Assembly (NCBI GenBank): GCA_049297615.1
Contig: JBAQUQ010000111.1
Coordinates: 1-29,334, forward strand
Reading direction: 5' to 3'
Origin: JAEMQF01 sp049297615
GTDB lineage: Bacteria; Pseudomonadota; Gammaproteobacteria; Burkholderiales; Burkholderiaceae_C
Length of the DNA: 29,334 nucleotides
Part shown: positions 1 to 8,281 of the stretch, in pieces
Layout of the letters: each line of letters opens with the position of its first letter
How positions within the stretch are numbered: position 1 is the stretch's first letter
Made by a program: the position numbers and the translations under genes
The notes under the pieces: model-generated
Told to the model about the DNA's origin: nothing
What the model saw: the letters and a program-made list of their open reading frames with translations, nothing else
The model's database searches: none

Positions 1-347
1 GCGTGATTCTGAGCGGCGGCGAGACGACGGTGACGCTGCGCGCCGGCGCGTCCGGGCGCGGCGGACGAGCCAGCGAATTCCTGCTCGGCTGTGCGCTGGC
101 GCTGCATGGCCAATCGCATGTCTACGCCTTGGCGGCCGACACCGACGGCATCGACGGCATCGAAGACAACGCCGGCGCCTTGCTCACGCCCGACACCCTG
201 GCGCGCGCCGCAGTGCTCGGATTGAAAGCCAGCGAGTTGCTGGACCGCAACGACGCCTACAACTTCTTCGCGCCGCTCGGCGACCTGGTGGTCAGCGGCC
301 CGACCTTCACCAATGTCAACGACTTTCGCGCCCTGTTGATCCTGTAG
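1..347 (+). CDS. Glycerate 2-kinase, C-terminal part (MOFRL domain), cut by left edge
   Basis: This is the last ~115 codons of a glycerate 2-kinase of the GckA/TtuD family, which phosphorylates D-glycerate to 2-phosphoglycerate in the cytoplasm. The frame is open to the left edge (codons begin at base 3), so the GTG at base 3 is not the start. Visible MOFRL-domain motifs are SGGETTVTL, GRGGRASEF and the Asp/Gly-rich DTDGIDG, followed by the typical FFAPLGDLVVSGPTFTNVND ending. The stop is TAG at 345-347. Its 3' end overlaps the xdhC 3' end on the other strand by 32 bp. In purine users this enzyme can close the route from allantoin-derived glyoxylate through tartronate semialdehyde to central metabolism, which would explain its position beside xanthine dehydrogenase. 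That link is inferred from context. The family call itself is firm. Confidence 0.9.
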   Translation, partial: VILSGGETTVTLRAGASGRGGRASEFLLGCALALHGQSHVYALAADTDGIDGIEDNAGALLTPDTLARAAVLGLKASELLDRNDAYNFFAPLGDLVVSGPTFTNVNDFRALLIL

Positions 348-1155
348 TGCAGACCTGCAGGAGCTGCGCGACGACCGCCGCGGCGATCACGGCCGGCTCC
401 TTGCCTATCACGCCGGGAACGCCGATCGGGCAGGTGATTCGCGCGATCGCCTCGGCGCTGATGCCGCGCTCTTCGAAGCGATGCACGAAGCGCTGCCGCT
501 TGGTCTTGGAGCCGATCAGGCCGAGGTAGGCGAAGTCGCCGCGCCGCAGGATGGCCTCGGTGATGCGCAGGTCGAGGTCGTGTTGGTGCGTCAGCACCAG
601 ATAGAAAGCGCCCGTTGCCGCGTGGCGCACTTCGGCTTCGAGGGTGTCGACGCACAGGGTCCGGATCGCCGCGTTCGAGTGTGCGAGCCGCTCCAGATCC
701 GCGGCGCCGAACTCGTCTTCGCGCTCGTCGATCCACAGCACCCGCACCGGCAGCGGCGCGAGTGCGTGCACGATGGCGCGGCCGACGTGGCCCGCGCCGT
801 ACAACTGCAGGTCGAATTGCGCCTGGGGTTGCGGCCAACGCGCGAGCGCGCCGGCGTCCAGCGGCGCATAGGCCAGGCTCACCGTGCCGCCGCAACACTG
901 GCCGAGCGCCGGGCCCAAGGGGTAGTGCTCGACGCAGGGCTGCGCCTCCCCTTGCTGCAGCATCGCCCGCGCCCTGGCAATCGCTTTCCACTCGAGATGC
1001 CCGCCACCGACCGTGCCGGCGTTTTGCTCGGCGCTGACGAGCATGCGCGTGCCGGCTTCGCGCGGCACCGAGCCATTCGCTTGGCTGACTTCGACGACGA
1101 TGGCGCTGCGGGCTTGTGCCAGCCAGGCGCCGGCCGTGTCGCGCAAATCGGCCAT
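316..1155 (-). CDS. xdhC: Xanthine dehydrogenase accessory factor XdhC
   Basis: This 279-residue protein of the XdhC/CoxI family binds molybdenum cofactor, helps its sulfuration and inserts it into the XdhB subunit. It is not part of the mature enzyme. Motifs seen are GSVPREAGTRMLV (residues 28-40), GGGH (50-53), QCCGG (86-90; a CxGG-type cysteine motif), a Rossmann-like YGAGHVG (119-125) and GLIGSKTKR (212-220). The start is the ATG at 1155, 11 nt after the xdhB stop. The same frame stays open upstream to 1728, but that extension is antisense-like, has no family similarity and lies inside xdhB. The gene is third in a minus-strand operon xdhA-xdhB-xdhC. Length and motif order are normal for the family. 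Confidence 0.95.
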   Translation of the reverse strand: MADLRDTAGAWLAQARSAIVVEVSQANGSVPREAGTRMLVSAEQNAGTVGGGHLEWKAIARARAMLQQGEAQPCVEHYPLGPALGQCCGGTVSLAYAPLDAGALARWPQPQAQFDLQLYGAGHVGRAIVHALAPLPVRVLWIDEREDEFGAADLERLAHSNAAIRTLCVDTLEAEVRHAATGAFYLVLTHQHDLDLRITEAILRRGDFAYLGLIGSKTKRQRFVHRFEERGISAEAIARITCPIGVPGVIGKEPAVIAAAVVAQLLQVCTTGSTGRESR

Positions 1156-1166
1156 GCGCTCCCGCC

Positions 1167-3620
1167 TCAGGGGGGCGCGCCGGCGCGCACCGCATTGATC
1201 GCGCGCAGGATCGACTCGCTCGTCGCAGGCGCCGATAGCGGCGGGTCGACGCGGTGCCCTGCAACCGCCGATACGGCATCGCGAATCGCGTAGAACACCG
1301 AGAACGGCAACAACAACGGCGGCTCGCCGACGGCCTTGCTGCGGTGGATGCTGTCTTGCACGTTCTCGCACTCGAACAGGCGCACATTGAACACCGGCGG
1401 GCAATCGTTGGCCGTGGGGATCTTGTAGGTGCTGGGCGCGTGCGTCGTCAACAAGCCCGTCTCGGGATGCCAGACCAGTTCTTCCATCGTCAGCCAACCC
1501 ATTCCCTGGATGAAGGCGCCTTCGATCTGGCCGATGTCCACGCCCGGGTTCAGGGACCGCCCGGCGTCGTGCAGAACGTCGGCGCGCAGCAGTTTCCATT
1601 CGCCGCTCAGGGTGTCGATGACCACTTCGCTGACCGCGGCTCCGTAGGCGAAGTAGTAGAAAGGTCGGCCCTGCAAGGTCTCGCGGTCCCAGCTCAGGCC
1701 AGGCGTTGCGTAAAAGCCGTCGCTCCAAAGTTGCACGCGTTCGGTGTAGGCGGCGCTCACGAGTTCGCCAAAGGCAATCGACTTGCCGTTCACGCTGACC
1801 CGGTCATTGGCGAAACGCACCTGCGCTGCGCTGCCGCCCCAGCGCGACGCGGCAAAGGCGGCAAGGCGTTCGCGAATCCGGCGCGCTGCGTCCTGCGCGG
1901 CCTTGCCGTTCAGGTCGCTGCCGGTCGAGGCTGCCGTGGCCGAGGTGTTGGCGACCTTGTGCGTATCGGTGGCCGTGACTCGCACTGATTCGAAACTCAC
2001 GCCAAGTTCGTGCGATACCACCTGGGCGACTTTCGTGTTCAGCCCCTGGCCCATCTCGGTGCCGCCGTGGTTCACGAGGATCGATGCGTCGGTGTAGACG
2101 TGCACCAGGGCGCCGGCCTGGTTGAAATGCTTGACGTTGAACGAGATGCCGAACTTCAGCGGTGTGAGAGCGATGCCGCGTTTGAGCACCGGGCTTTGAT
2201 CGTTGAAAAGCTGAACCGCCTTGCGGCGCTCGCGGTAGAGGCTGCTCAGCTCCAATTCGGCGACGAGTTCGTGGATGATGTTGTCGACCACGTCTTGGCC
2301 GTAGGGCGTTTTTTGACCTTGGCCGTAGAAGTTGAGTCGGCGCACGTCGAGCGCATCGCGCCCGAGTCTGCGCGCGATCGAATCGAGAATGTTCTCGATC
2401 GCGATCGCACCCTGCGGCCCGCCGAAGCCGCGAAACGCCGTATTGCTCTGCGTATTCGTCTTGCCCGAATAGCCGTGCAGGGCCACGTCGGGCAGCCAAT
2501 AGGCGTTGTCGACGTGGCACAGGGCGCGCGTCATCACCGGGCCGGACAGGTCGGCCGAGTGTCCGGCACGCGACACCATCGTGATCTCCGCGCCCAGCAC
2601 ACGGCCTTCGTCGTCGTAGCCGACATCGTATTCATACCAGAAGCAGTGGCGCCTGCCGGTGATGAGGAAGTCGTCGTCGCGGTCCAGGCGCAGCTTGACC
2701 GGCCGTCCGAGCCGCTGCGCAGCGACTGCGGCGACACAAGCGAACAATGCCGATTGCGACTCCTTGCCGCCGAAGCCTCCGCCCATGCGCCGGCAGACCA
2801 CCTGCACCTGGTTCGCGTGCAGCTTCAGCGCGTGCGCGACCAGGTTCTGCATTTCGCTCGGGTGCTGCGTCGAGCAATGCACGAGCAGCGTCGCATCTTC
2901 CTGCGCAATCGCGTAGGAGATCTGGCCTTCGAGGTAGAACTGTTCCTGGCCGCCGACTTCGAACGTACCCTTCAAGCGCTGCGTTGCGGCGTCGATGGCG
3001 GCGCGCGCCCCGCCCGGGTTCGTGCTTCGGATCAAGTGCATCGGCGGCAGGACGTATTGACCGAGCTGGTGCGCGTCCTGCGGCGTGATCACCGGCGCCT
3101 CCGCAGCGATCTGCAAGACCGCCTTGGCCTGCGCGGCGGCGCGCCGCGCGGCGTCGCGCGTCGTCGCGATCACGGCGAAAACGGGTTGGCCGAGGTAACG
3201 CACTTCACCGCTGCAACTGCCGTCGGCGTGCCAGGTGACTTCGGCAAGGATGGGGTCGTCGTGGATGATCGAGCCGCAGTCGTTCGCGCCGGGAATGTCG
3301 GCCGCGCTGAGCACATCCACCACACCGGGCAGGGCGCGAATGACCTTCAGGTCCATTCCCGTGATGCGTCCTCGCGCCACCGGCGACAGGCCGAGCGCCG
3401 CGTGCAGGGTTTGCGCCAACTCGGGCAGATCGTCGATGTAGTCGGCCTCTCCGGCGACGTGCAAATGCGCAGATTCATGCGGCCGGCTGATGCCCACGCG
3501 CTCGCCGCGCGCCAGCGCCGCCGCCTCGCTCTCGCTGTCGAAGCGCGCGGCGCTGTTCTTCAGGTAGTCGGCAAAAGCCTCGGCGGGCCTGAGCCATACG
3601 GGATCGACCGGCTTGTTCAT
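1167..3620 (-). CDS. xdhB: Xanthine dehydrogenase molybdopterin-binding subunit XdhB
   Basis: This 817-residue large subunit carries the molybdenum cofactor and oxidises hypoxanthine/xanthine towards urate. The aldehyde oxidase/xanthine dehydrogenase hammerhead domain covers roughly residues 45-185. Cofactor-domain motifs follow: GGQEQFYLE (223-231), RMGGGFGGKE (278-287), FRGFGGPQG (396-404, with the substrate-site Arg397), HGGTEMGQGL (518-527) and KAVGEPPLLL, whose Glu766 matches the catalytic glutamate of the family. The ATG at 3620 lies one base beyond the xdhA stop (TGA-C-ATG on the minus strand), so translation is probably coupled. The longer open frame to 4055 runs over xdhA and is rejected. 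All expected catalytic residues are present and nothing looks broken. Confidence 0.97.
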   Translation of the reverse strand: MNKPVDPVWLRPAEAFADYLKNSAARFDSESEAAALARGERVGISRPHESAHLHVAGEADYIDDLPELAQTLHAALGLSPVARGRITGMDLKVIRALPGVVDVLSAADIPGANDCGSIIHDDPILAEVTWHADGSCSGEVRYLGQPVFAVIATTRDAARRAAAQAKAVLQIAAEAPVITPQDAHQLGQYVLPPMHLIRSTNPGGARAAIDAATQRLKGTFEVGGQEQFYLEGQISYAIAQEDATLLVHCSTQHPSEMQNLVAHALKLHANQVQVVCRRMGGGFGGKESQSALFACVAAVAAQRLGRPVKLRLDRDDDFLITGRRHCFWYEYDVGYDDEGRVLGAEITMVSRAGHSADLSGPVMTRALCHVDNAYWLPDVALHGYSGKTNTQSNTAFRGFGGPQGAIAIENILDSIARRLGRDALDVRRLNFYGQGQKTPYGQDVVDNIIHELVAELELSSLYRERRKAVQLFNDQSPVLKRGIALTPLKFGISFNVKHFNQAGALVHVYTDASILVNHGGTEMGQGLNTKVAQVVSHELGVSFESVRVTATDTHKVANTSATAASTGSDLNGKAAQDAARRIRERLAAFAASRWGGSAAQVRFANDRVSVNGKSIAFGELVSAAYTERVQLWSDGFYATPGLSWDRETLQGRPFYYFAYGAAVSEVVIDTLSGEWKLLRADVLHDAGRSLNPGVDIGQIEGAFIQGMGWLTMEELVWHPETGLLTTHAPSTYKIPTANDCPPVFNVRLFECENVQDSIHRSKAVGEPPLLLPFSVFYAIRDAVSAVAGHRVDPPLSAPATSESILRAINAVRAGAPP

Positions 3621-3621
3621 G

Positions 3622-5184
3622 TCAAGCTCCCTGCACGCTGAGGTCGTGCGGCATCGCGCTCCAGACACTGGTGGCGGACTCCGGCAGCGGCGCGTCAGTG
3701 CGCGTCTCGAGCCAGAAGCGCCGCAACAGGTTTTGCGCGACCTGGAGCCGATAAGCGGCGCTGGCGCGCATGTCGGTGAGCGGCTGGAAGTCGCGCTCGA
3801 GCTCCGCCTGTGCGGCGCCGAGCTGGGCTTCAGTCCAGGGCTTGCCCAGGAGCGCGGCTTCGGCCTGCGCAGCGCGCTTGACGATCGCGGCCATGCCACC
3901 GTAGGCGAGCCTGATTTGCCGGATGTTCTCGCCTTCGAGTTCGATCGCCAGGCCGGCACAGACCGCCGAAATGTCGCAATCGAAACGCTTGCTGATCTTG
4001 TAGGCGCGCAGCTTGCGCGCGCCGGGCAAGGCGGGGATGACGATGGCCTGGACAAACTCGCCGGCCTCCAGCCGATTCTTCATGTAGTCGACGTAGAACT
4101 CGTCCAGCGCAACACGGCGCACGCGCACGCCCCTGCGCAATTCGAGCTGAGCGTCCAGGGCCAACAGAACCGGCGCGCTGTCGCCGATCGGCGAGCCGTT
4201 CGCGACATTGCCGCCCATCGTTCCGGCGTTGCGGATCGGCGGCGAGGCGAAGCGCAGCCACACGTCGGTCAAGCTGGGCCAGCGTCGCGCCAGCTCGCGC
4301 CAAGCCGCTTCGAGCGAAGCACCGGCGCCGATGTGAAGTTCACCCGAACGCGGTTCGATTCGCCTGAGTTCTTCGACCTCGCCGACATAGATGATGTCGC
4401 CGAGCTCGCGGAACTGTTTGTTGACCCACAGGCCGATGTCGGTGCAGCCCGCCAGCAATTGCGCGTCGGGCAAGTCGCTGCGCAGCCCGGCCAGCGCGTC
4501 GAGCGACCTCGGCGCGTGAAAGCTCGCAACGCCTGCCTGCGGCCGCGCCCGGCGCGCCTGATACTGCAGGGCCGGGTCGGATTGAAGTTCTTGCAGCGCC
4601 GCGACGACGGGTGCTGTGTCCAGGCGCGCCGGGGGCAGGTCGAACATACGCTGGCCGGCGTCGAGAATCGGCCGGTAACCGGTGCAGCGGCACAGGTTTC
4701 CGGAGAGCTCGTCGGCGAGTTGCTGGCGCGTCGGGCGCTGTCCGCCGGCGCCGGCGCGTTCATAGGCCGACCACAGCGACATCACGAAGCCCGGTGTGCA
4801 GAAGCCGCACTGTGAGGCGTGGCAATCGACCATCGCCTGCTGCACCGGGTGCAGGGCGCCTTGTCCGGATGGTTGCGCTGCGGCGGCGATCAGTTTCAGA
4901 TCTTCCACGCTGAACAAGGCCTTGCCGTCGAGCGTGGGGAGGAACTGGATGCAGGAATTGCTGCTGTGCAGCGCCAAGCCGTTCGTCGAAGCGGCAGCGC
5001 CGGGCGGCGCGAGTTCGCCGATCACCACCACACAAGCGCCGCAATCGCCTTCGTTGCAGCCTTCCTTGGTTCCGGTGCAGTGCGCGTCCTCGCGCAGCCA
5101 GTCGAGCACGCTGCGGGTCGGCGCTGCGGCGTCGACTTCGACGATGGCGCCGCGGTGGAAGAAGCGGATGGGGCGGGTTTGCAT
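3622..5184 (-). CDS. xdhA: Xanthine dehydrogenase small subunit XdhA (2x[2Fe-2S], FAD)
   Basis: This 520-residue electron-transfer subunit passes electrons from the molybdenum site through two iron-sulfur clusters to FAD and then to NAD+. The N-terminal plant-ferredoxin fold has Cys43, Cys48, Cys51 and Cys78. The second [2Fe-2S] domain has QCGFC (Cys126, Cys129) and NLCRCTG (Cys165, Cys167). A FAD-binding domain of the CO-dehydrogenase flavoprotein type follows at about 215-385, with LAGCTD and PPIRNAGTMGGNVANGSPIGD-type residues at 315-335. A small C-terminal flavoprotein domain ends the protein. The start is the ATG at 5184, giving the usual MQTRPIRFF N-terminus; a GGAAAAGG stretch upstream can serve as a weak ribosome site. 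The ATG is preferred to the 13-residue longer start at 5223. This is the first gene of the xdhABC operon, divergent from guaD. Confidence 0.96.
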   Translation of the reverse strand: MQTRPIRFFHRGAIVEVDAAAPTRSVLDWLREDAHCTGTKEGCNEGDCGACVVVIGELAPPGAAASTNGLALHSSNSCIQFLPTLDGKALFSVEDLKLIAAAAQPSGQGALHPVQQAMVDCHASQCGFCTPGFVMSLWSAYERAGAGGQRPTRQQLADELSGNLCRCTGYRPILDAGQRMFDLPPARLDTAPVVAALQELQSDPALQYQARRARPQAGVASFHAPRSLDALAGLRSDLPDAQLLAGCTDIGLWVNKQFRELGDIIYVGEVEELRRIEPRSGELHIGAGASLEAAWRELARRWPSLTDVWLRFASPPIRNAGTMGGNVANGSPIGDSAPVLLALDAQLELRRGVRVRRVALDEFYVDYMKNRLEAGEFVQAIVIPALPGARKLRAYKISKRFDCDISAVCAGLAIELEGENIRQIRLAYGGMAAIVKRAAQAEAALLGKPWTEAQLGAAQAELERDFQPLTDMRASAAYRLQVAQNLLRRFWLETRTDAPLPESATSVWSAMPHDLSVQGA

Positions 5185-5240
5185 GGGGGCCTTTTCCGGG
5201 TGTTGGGTCGGGGCTAAAGCCAAATCCTTCGGCGCGCTGA

Positions 5241-5262
5241 ACTATATTCACCAAAGCATAGT
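5241..5262. promoter_or_regulatory. Inverted repeat ACTAT-N12-ATAGT, candidate operator
   Basis: Two perfect 5-bp arms separated by 12 bp lie 57 bp upstream of the xdhA start and 131 bp upstream of the guaD start. The size fits a dimeric repressor site for the divergent xdh and guaD operons. The arms are short, so chance occurrence is possible. No cognate regulator is in the window. Confidence 0.25.
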
Positions 5263-5298
5263 GCCATTGCCCGCAACGATATGCCTCATGGCGACGAT

Positions 5299-5336
5299 TT
5301 CGACAAGCTCGAGGGGTTCCTCATTCGGGCTCAGCG
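5299..5336. repeat. Degenerate REP-like intergenic element (tentative)
   Basis: TTCGACAAGCTC followed after 12 bp by ATTCGGGCTCAGCG resembles, from memory, the TTCGACA(A/G)GCTCAG...CGAAC-type intergenic repeats common in GC-rich proteobacteria, in a broken form. A GAGG-GGTT-CCTC mini-hairpin sits between the halves. Only one copy is in the window, so repetition cannot be shown here. Confidence 0.2.
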
Positions 5337-5393
5337 CGCCTCGAGAACCGAATCCAGCGTCCTGCGGCGGGCGGCGACGCTCCGATACCCGCC

Positions 5394-6707
5394 GTGAAGT
5401 CGGCTCCGCAGCGCCTGGCCCTGCGCGGCGACTTGCTCGACTTCGTCGCGGCACCGGCGCTGGACAGCAGCGCGATGCACGGCGTTCGCTGGCGCCCCGA
5501 GCATTGGCTGCTCGTCGAAGACGGCCGCGTGCGCGGCGCACAGCCCGCCTCGCAGGCGCCCGATGCGAGCTGGGAACGGATTGACCACAGTGGCCGGCTC
5601 ATCCTGCCCGGCTTCATCGATACCCATGTGCACAGTGCCCAGCTCGACGTGATGGCGAGTTACGGCGCCGAGTTGATCGATTGGCTCAATACCTACACCT
5701 TTCCGGCCGAGCGCGCCTGGGCCGACCCGGCGTTCGCCCGTGCCGGTTCGGAGCGCTTTCTCGACGCCCTGCTCGCGCATGGCACGACGTCTGCCGTCGT
5801 GTTCCCGACCGTGCACAAGGTGTCGGTCGATGCGCTGTTCGTCGCTGCGGCGCAGCGCGGCATGCGCATCGTCGCGGGCAAGGTGTTGATGGACCGCCAC
5901 GCCCCCGACGGCCTGCGCGACGACGTCGACACCGCCGAGCGCGAATGCCGCGACCTGATCGCACGCTGGCACGGCAAGGGGCGCAGCGCCTATGCGGTGA
6001 CGGTGCGCTTCGCGCCGACGAGCACGCCCGCGCAACTGGCGATGGCCGCCCGCCTGTGCGCCGACGACCCCACGCTGTACCTGCAGACCCATGTCGCGGA
6101 AAACCGCGCCGAAGTGGCTTGGGTCGGCGAACTCTTCCCCGATGCGCGCAGCTACCTCGACGTCTATGACCGCGCCGGCCTCTTGCACAGCCGCTCGGTG
6201 CTGGCCCACGGCATCTGGCTCGACGACGCCGACCGGCGCCGGCTGCGCGATACGGCAGGGCAAATCGCGTTCTGCCCCTTGTCGAACCTGTTCCTCGGCA
6301 GCGGCCTGTTCGACTGGCAGCGCAGCGCCGATGCCGGCGTCAAGGTCAGCCTGGCCAGCGACGTGGGCGGCGGCACGAGCCTGTCGATGCAGCGCACGAT
6401 GGCCGATGCCTACAAAGTGCAGGCCCTGGCCGGGCGCAAGCTCGGCGCCTGGGCGATGTTGCACGCGGCCACGCGCGGCGCCGCGGCGCACCTGCAACTC
6501 GAGCTCGAGATCGGCAGTTTCGATGCCGGACGCTGCGCCGATGTCTGCGTGTGGGACTGGGCCGTGGGCGAAGTGGCGCAGCGCCGCATCGACGTCGCAC
6601 GCGATCTGCATGAGCGTGTTTTTGCCTGGCTGACCTTGGGCGACGAACGTTGCCTGGTAGCGGCTTACGTCGCGGGGGTGCAGCTGCATCGGCGCGCGGC
6701 GCCTTGA
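5394..6707 (+). CDS. guaD: Guanine deaminase
   Basis: This 437-residue amidohydrolase-superfamily enzyme converts guanine to xanthine and ammonia, supplying substrate for the divergent xanthine dehydrogenase. Metal ligands are seen in order: FIDTHVH (His78, His80), QTHVAEN (His233, with Glu236 as proton shuttle), LAHG (His272) and ASDVGGG (Asp323). The RFAPTSTPAQL stretch (205-215) and the DPTLYLQTHVAEN region are typical of GuaD. The GTG at 5394 is chosen because the family's N-terminal beta-strand (LALRGDLLDF) begins right after it. The frame is open further upstream but has no ATG, and no clear Shine-Dalgarno sequence is visible, so the start is less certain than the identity. The gene leads a plus-strand operon with an ABC importer; the next gene begins 26 nt downstream. 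Confidence 0.96.
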   Translation: MKSAPQRLALRGDLLDFVAAPALDSSAMHGVRWRPEHWLLVEDGRVRGAQPASQAPDASWERIDHSGRLILPGFIDTHVHSAQLDVMASYGAELIDWLNTYTFPAERAWADPAFARAGSERFLDALLAHGTTSAVVFPTVHKVSVDALFVAAAQRGMRIVAGKVLMDRHAPDGLRDDVDTAERECRDLIARWHGKGRSAYAVTVRFAPTSTPAQLAMAARLCADDPTLYLQTHVAENRAEVAWVGELFPDARSYLDVYDRAGLLHSRSVLAHGIWLDDADRRRLRDTAGQIAFCPLSNLFLGSGLFDWQRSADAGVKVSLASDVGGGTSLSMQRTMADAYKVQALAGRKLGAWAMLHAATRGAAAHLQLELEIGSFDAGRCADVCVWDWAVGEVAQRRIDVARDLHERVFAWLTLGDERCLVAAYVAGVQLHRRAAP

Positions 6708-6722
6708 ATTCGAAGAACGCGC

Positions 6723-6727
6723 AGGAG
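6723..6727 (+). promoter_or_regulatory. Shine-Dalgarno AGGAG that fixes the TTG start of the ABC ATPase
   Basis: AGGAG lies 6 nt before the in-frame TTG at 6734. No ATG or GTG in this frame is as well placed, and starting at 6734 gives the normal N-terminus of this ATPase family. Confidence 0.7.
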
Positions 6728-6733
6728 ACAAGA

Positions 6734-8281
6734 TTGCAAGCCACACAAACATTGCGCCTGGAACTGACAGGCTTGAGCAAGCAATATCCGGCGGTGAAGG
6801 CGAACGATCGGGTCAGCCTGCGCGTCAAGCCCGGCGAGATCCACGCCGTGCTCGGCGAAAACGGCGCGGGCAAGTCGACCCTGATGAAGATGATCTACGG
6901 CGCGGTGCGGCCCGACGAAGGCGAGATTCGCTGGAATGGGCAACTCGTGCAGGTCGCCAGCCCGGCCGCGGCGCGCGCCATGGGAATCAGCATGGTGTAC
7001 CAGCACTTCAGCCTTTTCGACACGCTCACCGCTGCCGAGAACGTCTGGCTGGGGCTGGGCAAGGCTGTCAGCCTGCCCGAGGTCACGGCGCGCATCGGCA
7101 AGGTCGCTGCGACCTATGGCCTGGACGTCGAGCCGCTGCGCCCGGTGCACACGCTGAGCGTGGGCGAACGCCAGCGCGTCGAGATCGTGCGCGCCCTGCT
7201 GACGAATCCGAAGCTGCTGATCCTGGACGAGCCGACCTCGGTGCTCACGCCGCAGGCCGTGGAAAAACTCTTCGTCACGCTGCGCCAGTTGTCGGCCGAC
7301 GGCTGCTCGATTCTCTACATCAGCCACAAACTCGACGAAATCCGCGCGTTGTGCCACCACTGCACCGTCTTGCGCGGCGGCAAGGTCACGGGCGAAGTGG
7401 ATCCGACACAAGAGAACAATGCCAGCCTGTCGCGTTTGATGATCGGCGCCGAGCCGCCTGAGTTGCAGCACAAGGCCTCGAGCGCCGGCGCGCCCGTGCT
7501 CGCGGTGCACGAACTGTCCCTTCCCAAGCAAGACCAGTTCGGCATGAACCTGCAAGGCATCAGCTTCGACGTGCGTGCCGGCGAGATCGTCGGCGTGGCC
7601 GGCGTGTCGGGCAACGGCCAGCAGGAATTGATGGCGGCCTTGTCGGGTGAAGACCCGCGCGCCGCGCCCGAGTCGATCACCCTGTTCGGCAAGGCCATCG
7701 GGACGCACTCGCCGCGGCGGCGCAGGAAAGAAGGATTGCATTTCGTTCCGGAAGAGCGCCTCGGGCGCGGCGCGGTGCCGATCCTCTCGCTGGCACAAAA
7801 CACATTGCTGACGCGGACCGCTGCGGTGCATCGCTCGGGCTGGATCGTCACGCGCGAGGTGCGGTCGCTCGCCGAGCACATCATCGACCGCTTCAACGTC
7901 AGGTGCGGCGGCGTGGAGGCGGCGGCGAAGTCGCTGTCGGGCGGCAATCTGCAGAAGTTCATCGTCGGCCGCGAGATCGACGCGAACCCGAAGCTGCTGA
8001 TCGTCTCGCAACCCACCTGGGGCGTGGACGTCGGTGCTGCGGCCCTGATTCGCGGTGAACTGTTGAAACTGCGCGATGCCGGCTGCGCCGTGTTGGTGGT
8101 GAGCGAAGAACTCGAAGAGCTGTTCGAGATCTCGGATCGATTGATCGTCATCGCCCAGGGCCGGATGTCGCCGTCGATCGCCACGGCGGACGCGACGATC
8201 GAGCGCATCGGCGAGTGGATGAGTGGGCTGTGGCGGAAAGACCAGGCCGCCGCGACAGGAGGTCAACATGCTCATGCTTGA
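6734..8281 (+). CDS. ABC transporter ATP-binding protein, BMP/nucleoside-uptake type (two ABC domains)
   Basis: This 515-residue ATPase has two fused nucleotide-binding domains, as in the NupA/YufO and rbsA-like group, and powers import by the two permeases downstream. Domain 1 has Walker A GENGAGKST (41-49), the family-typical modified signature LSVGE (141-145) and Walker B LLILDE (161-166). Domain 2 has a degenerate Walker A, GVSGNGQQE (290-298), signature LSGGN (401-405) and QPTWGVDVG in the Walker B/D-loop. The degenerate second site is normal for this family. A TTG start at 6734 with AGGAG upstream is preferred over the longer open frame from 6650, which overlaps guaD. The last 14 nt overlap the first permease gene. 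With guaD in the same operon, the substrate is probably a purine nucleoside or base such as guanosine, guanine or xanthine. Confidence 0.93.
   Translation: MQATQTLRLELTGLSKQYPAVKANDRVSLRVKPGEIHAVLGENGAGKSTLMKMIYGAVRPDEGEIRWNGQLVQVASPAAARAMGISMVYQHFSLFDTLTAAENVWLGLGKAVSLPEVTARIGKVAATYGLDVEPLRPVHTLSVGERQRVEIVRALLTNPKLLILDEPTSVLTPQAVEKLFVTLRQLSADGCSILYISHKLDEIRALCHHCTVLRGGKVTGEVDPTQENNASLSRLMIGAEPPELQHKASSAGAPVLAVHELSLPKQDQFGMNLQGISFDVRAGEIVGVAGVSGNGQQELMAALSGEDPRAAPESITLFGKAIGTHSPRRRRKEGLHFVPEERLGRGAVPILSLAQNTLLTRTAAVHRSGWIVTREVRSLAEHIIDRFNVRCGGVEAAAKSLSGGNLQKFIVGREIDANPKLLIVSQPTWGVDVGAAALIRGELLKLRDAGCAVLVVSEELEELFEISDRLIVIAQGRMSPSIATADATIERIGEWMSGLWRKDQAAATGGQHAHA
8257..8263 (+). promoter_or_regulatory. 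Strong Shine-Dalgarno AGGAGGT for permease 1
   Basis: A near-perfect anti-16S match lies within the 3' end of the ATPase gene, 4 nt before ATG 8268. It sets the start of the first permease over the in-frame start at 8223. Confidence 0.8.

Larger units (their letters stand above)
5185..5393. promoter_or_regulatory. Divergent control region between xdhA and guaD
   Basis: This 209-bp gap separates the two divergent purine operons and must hold both promoters. It is the most AT-rich local stretch, around 5240-5262. I could not find a sigma-70 pair with good spacing on either strand. An inverted repeat, ACTAT-N12-ATAGT (5241-5245 and 5258-5262), is the best operator candidate. No small gene is evident. 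Confidence 0.5.

Noticed and set aside
2010..3641. Open frame of 543 codons on the plus strand
   Set aside because: Lies wholly antisense to xdhB, whose motifs are all intact. No recognisable domain.
5249..5270. Sigma-54-like element (TGGCAC followed by TTTGG on the minus strand) upstream of xdhA
   Set aside because: The -12 part lacks the GC dinucleotide at the required spacing, so it does not meet the consensus.
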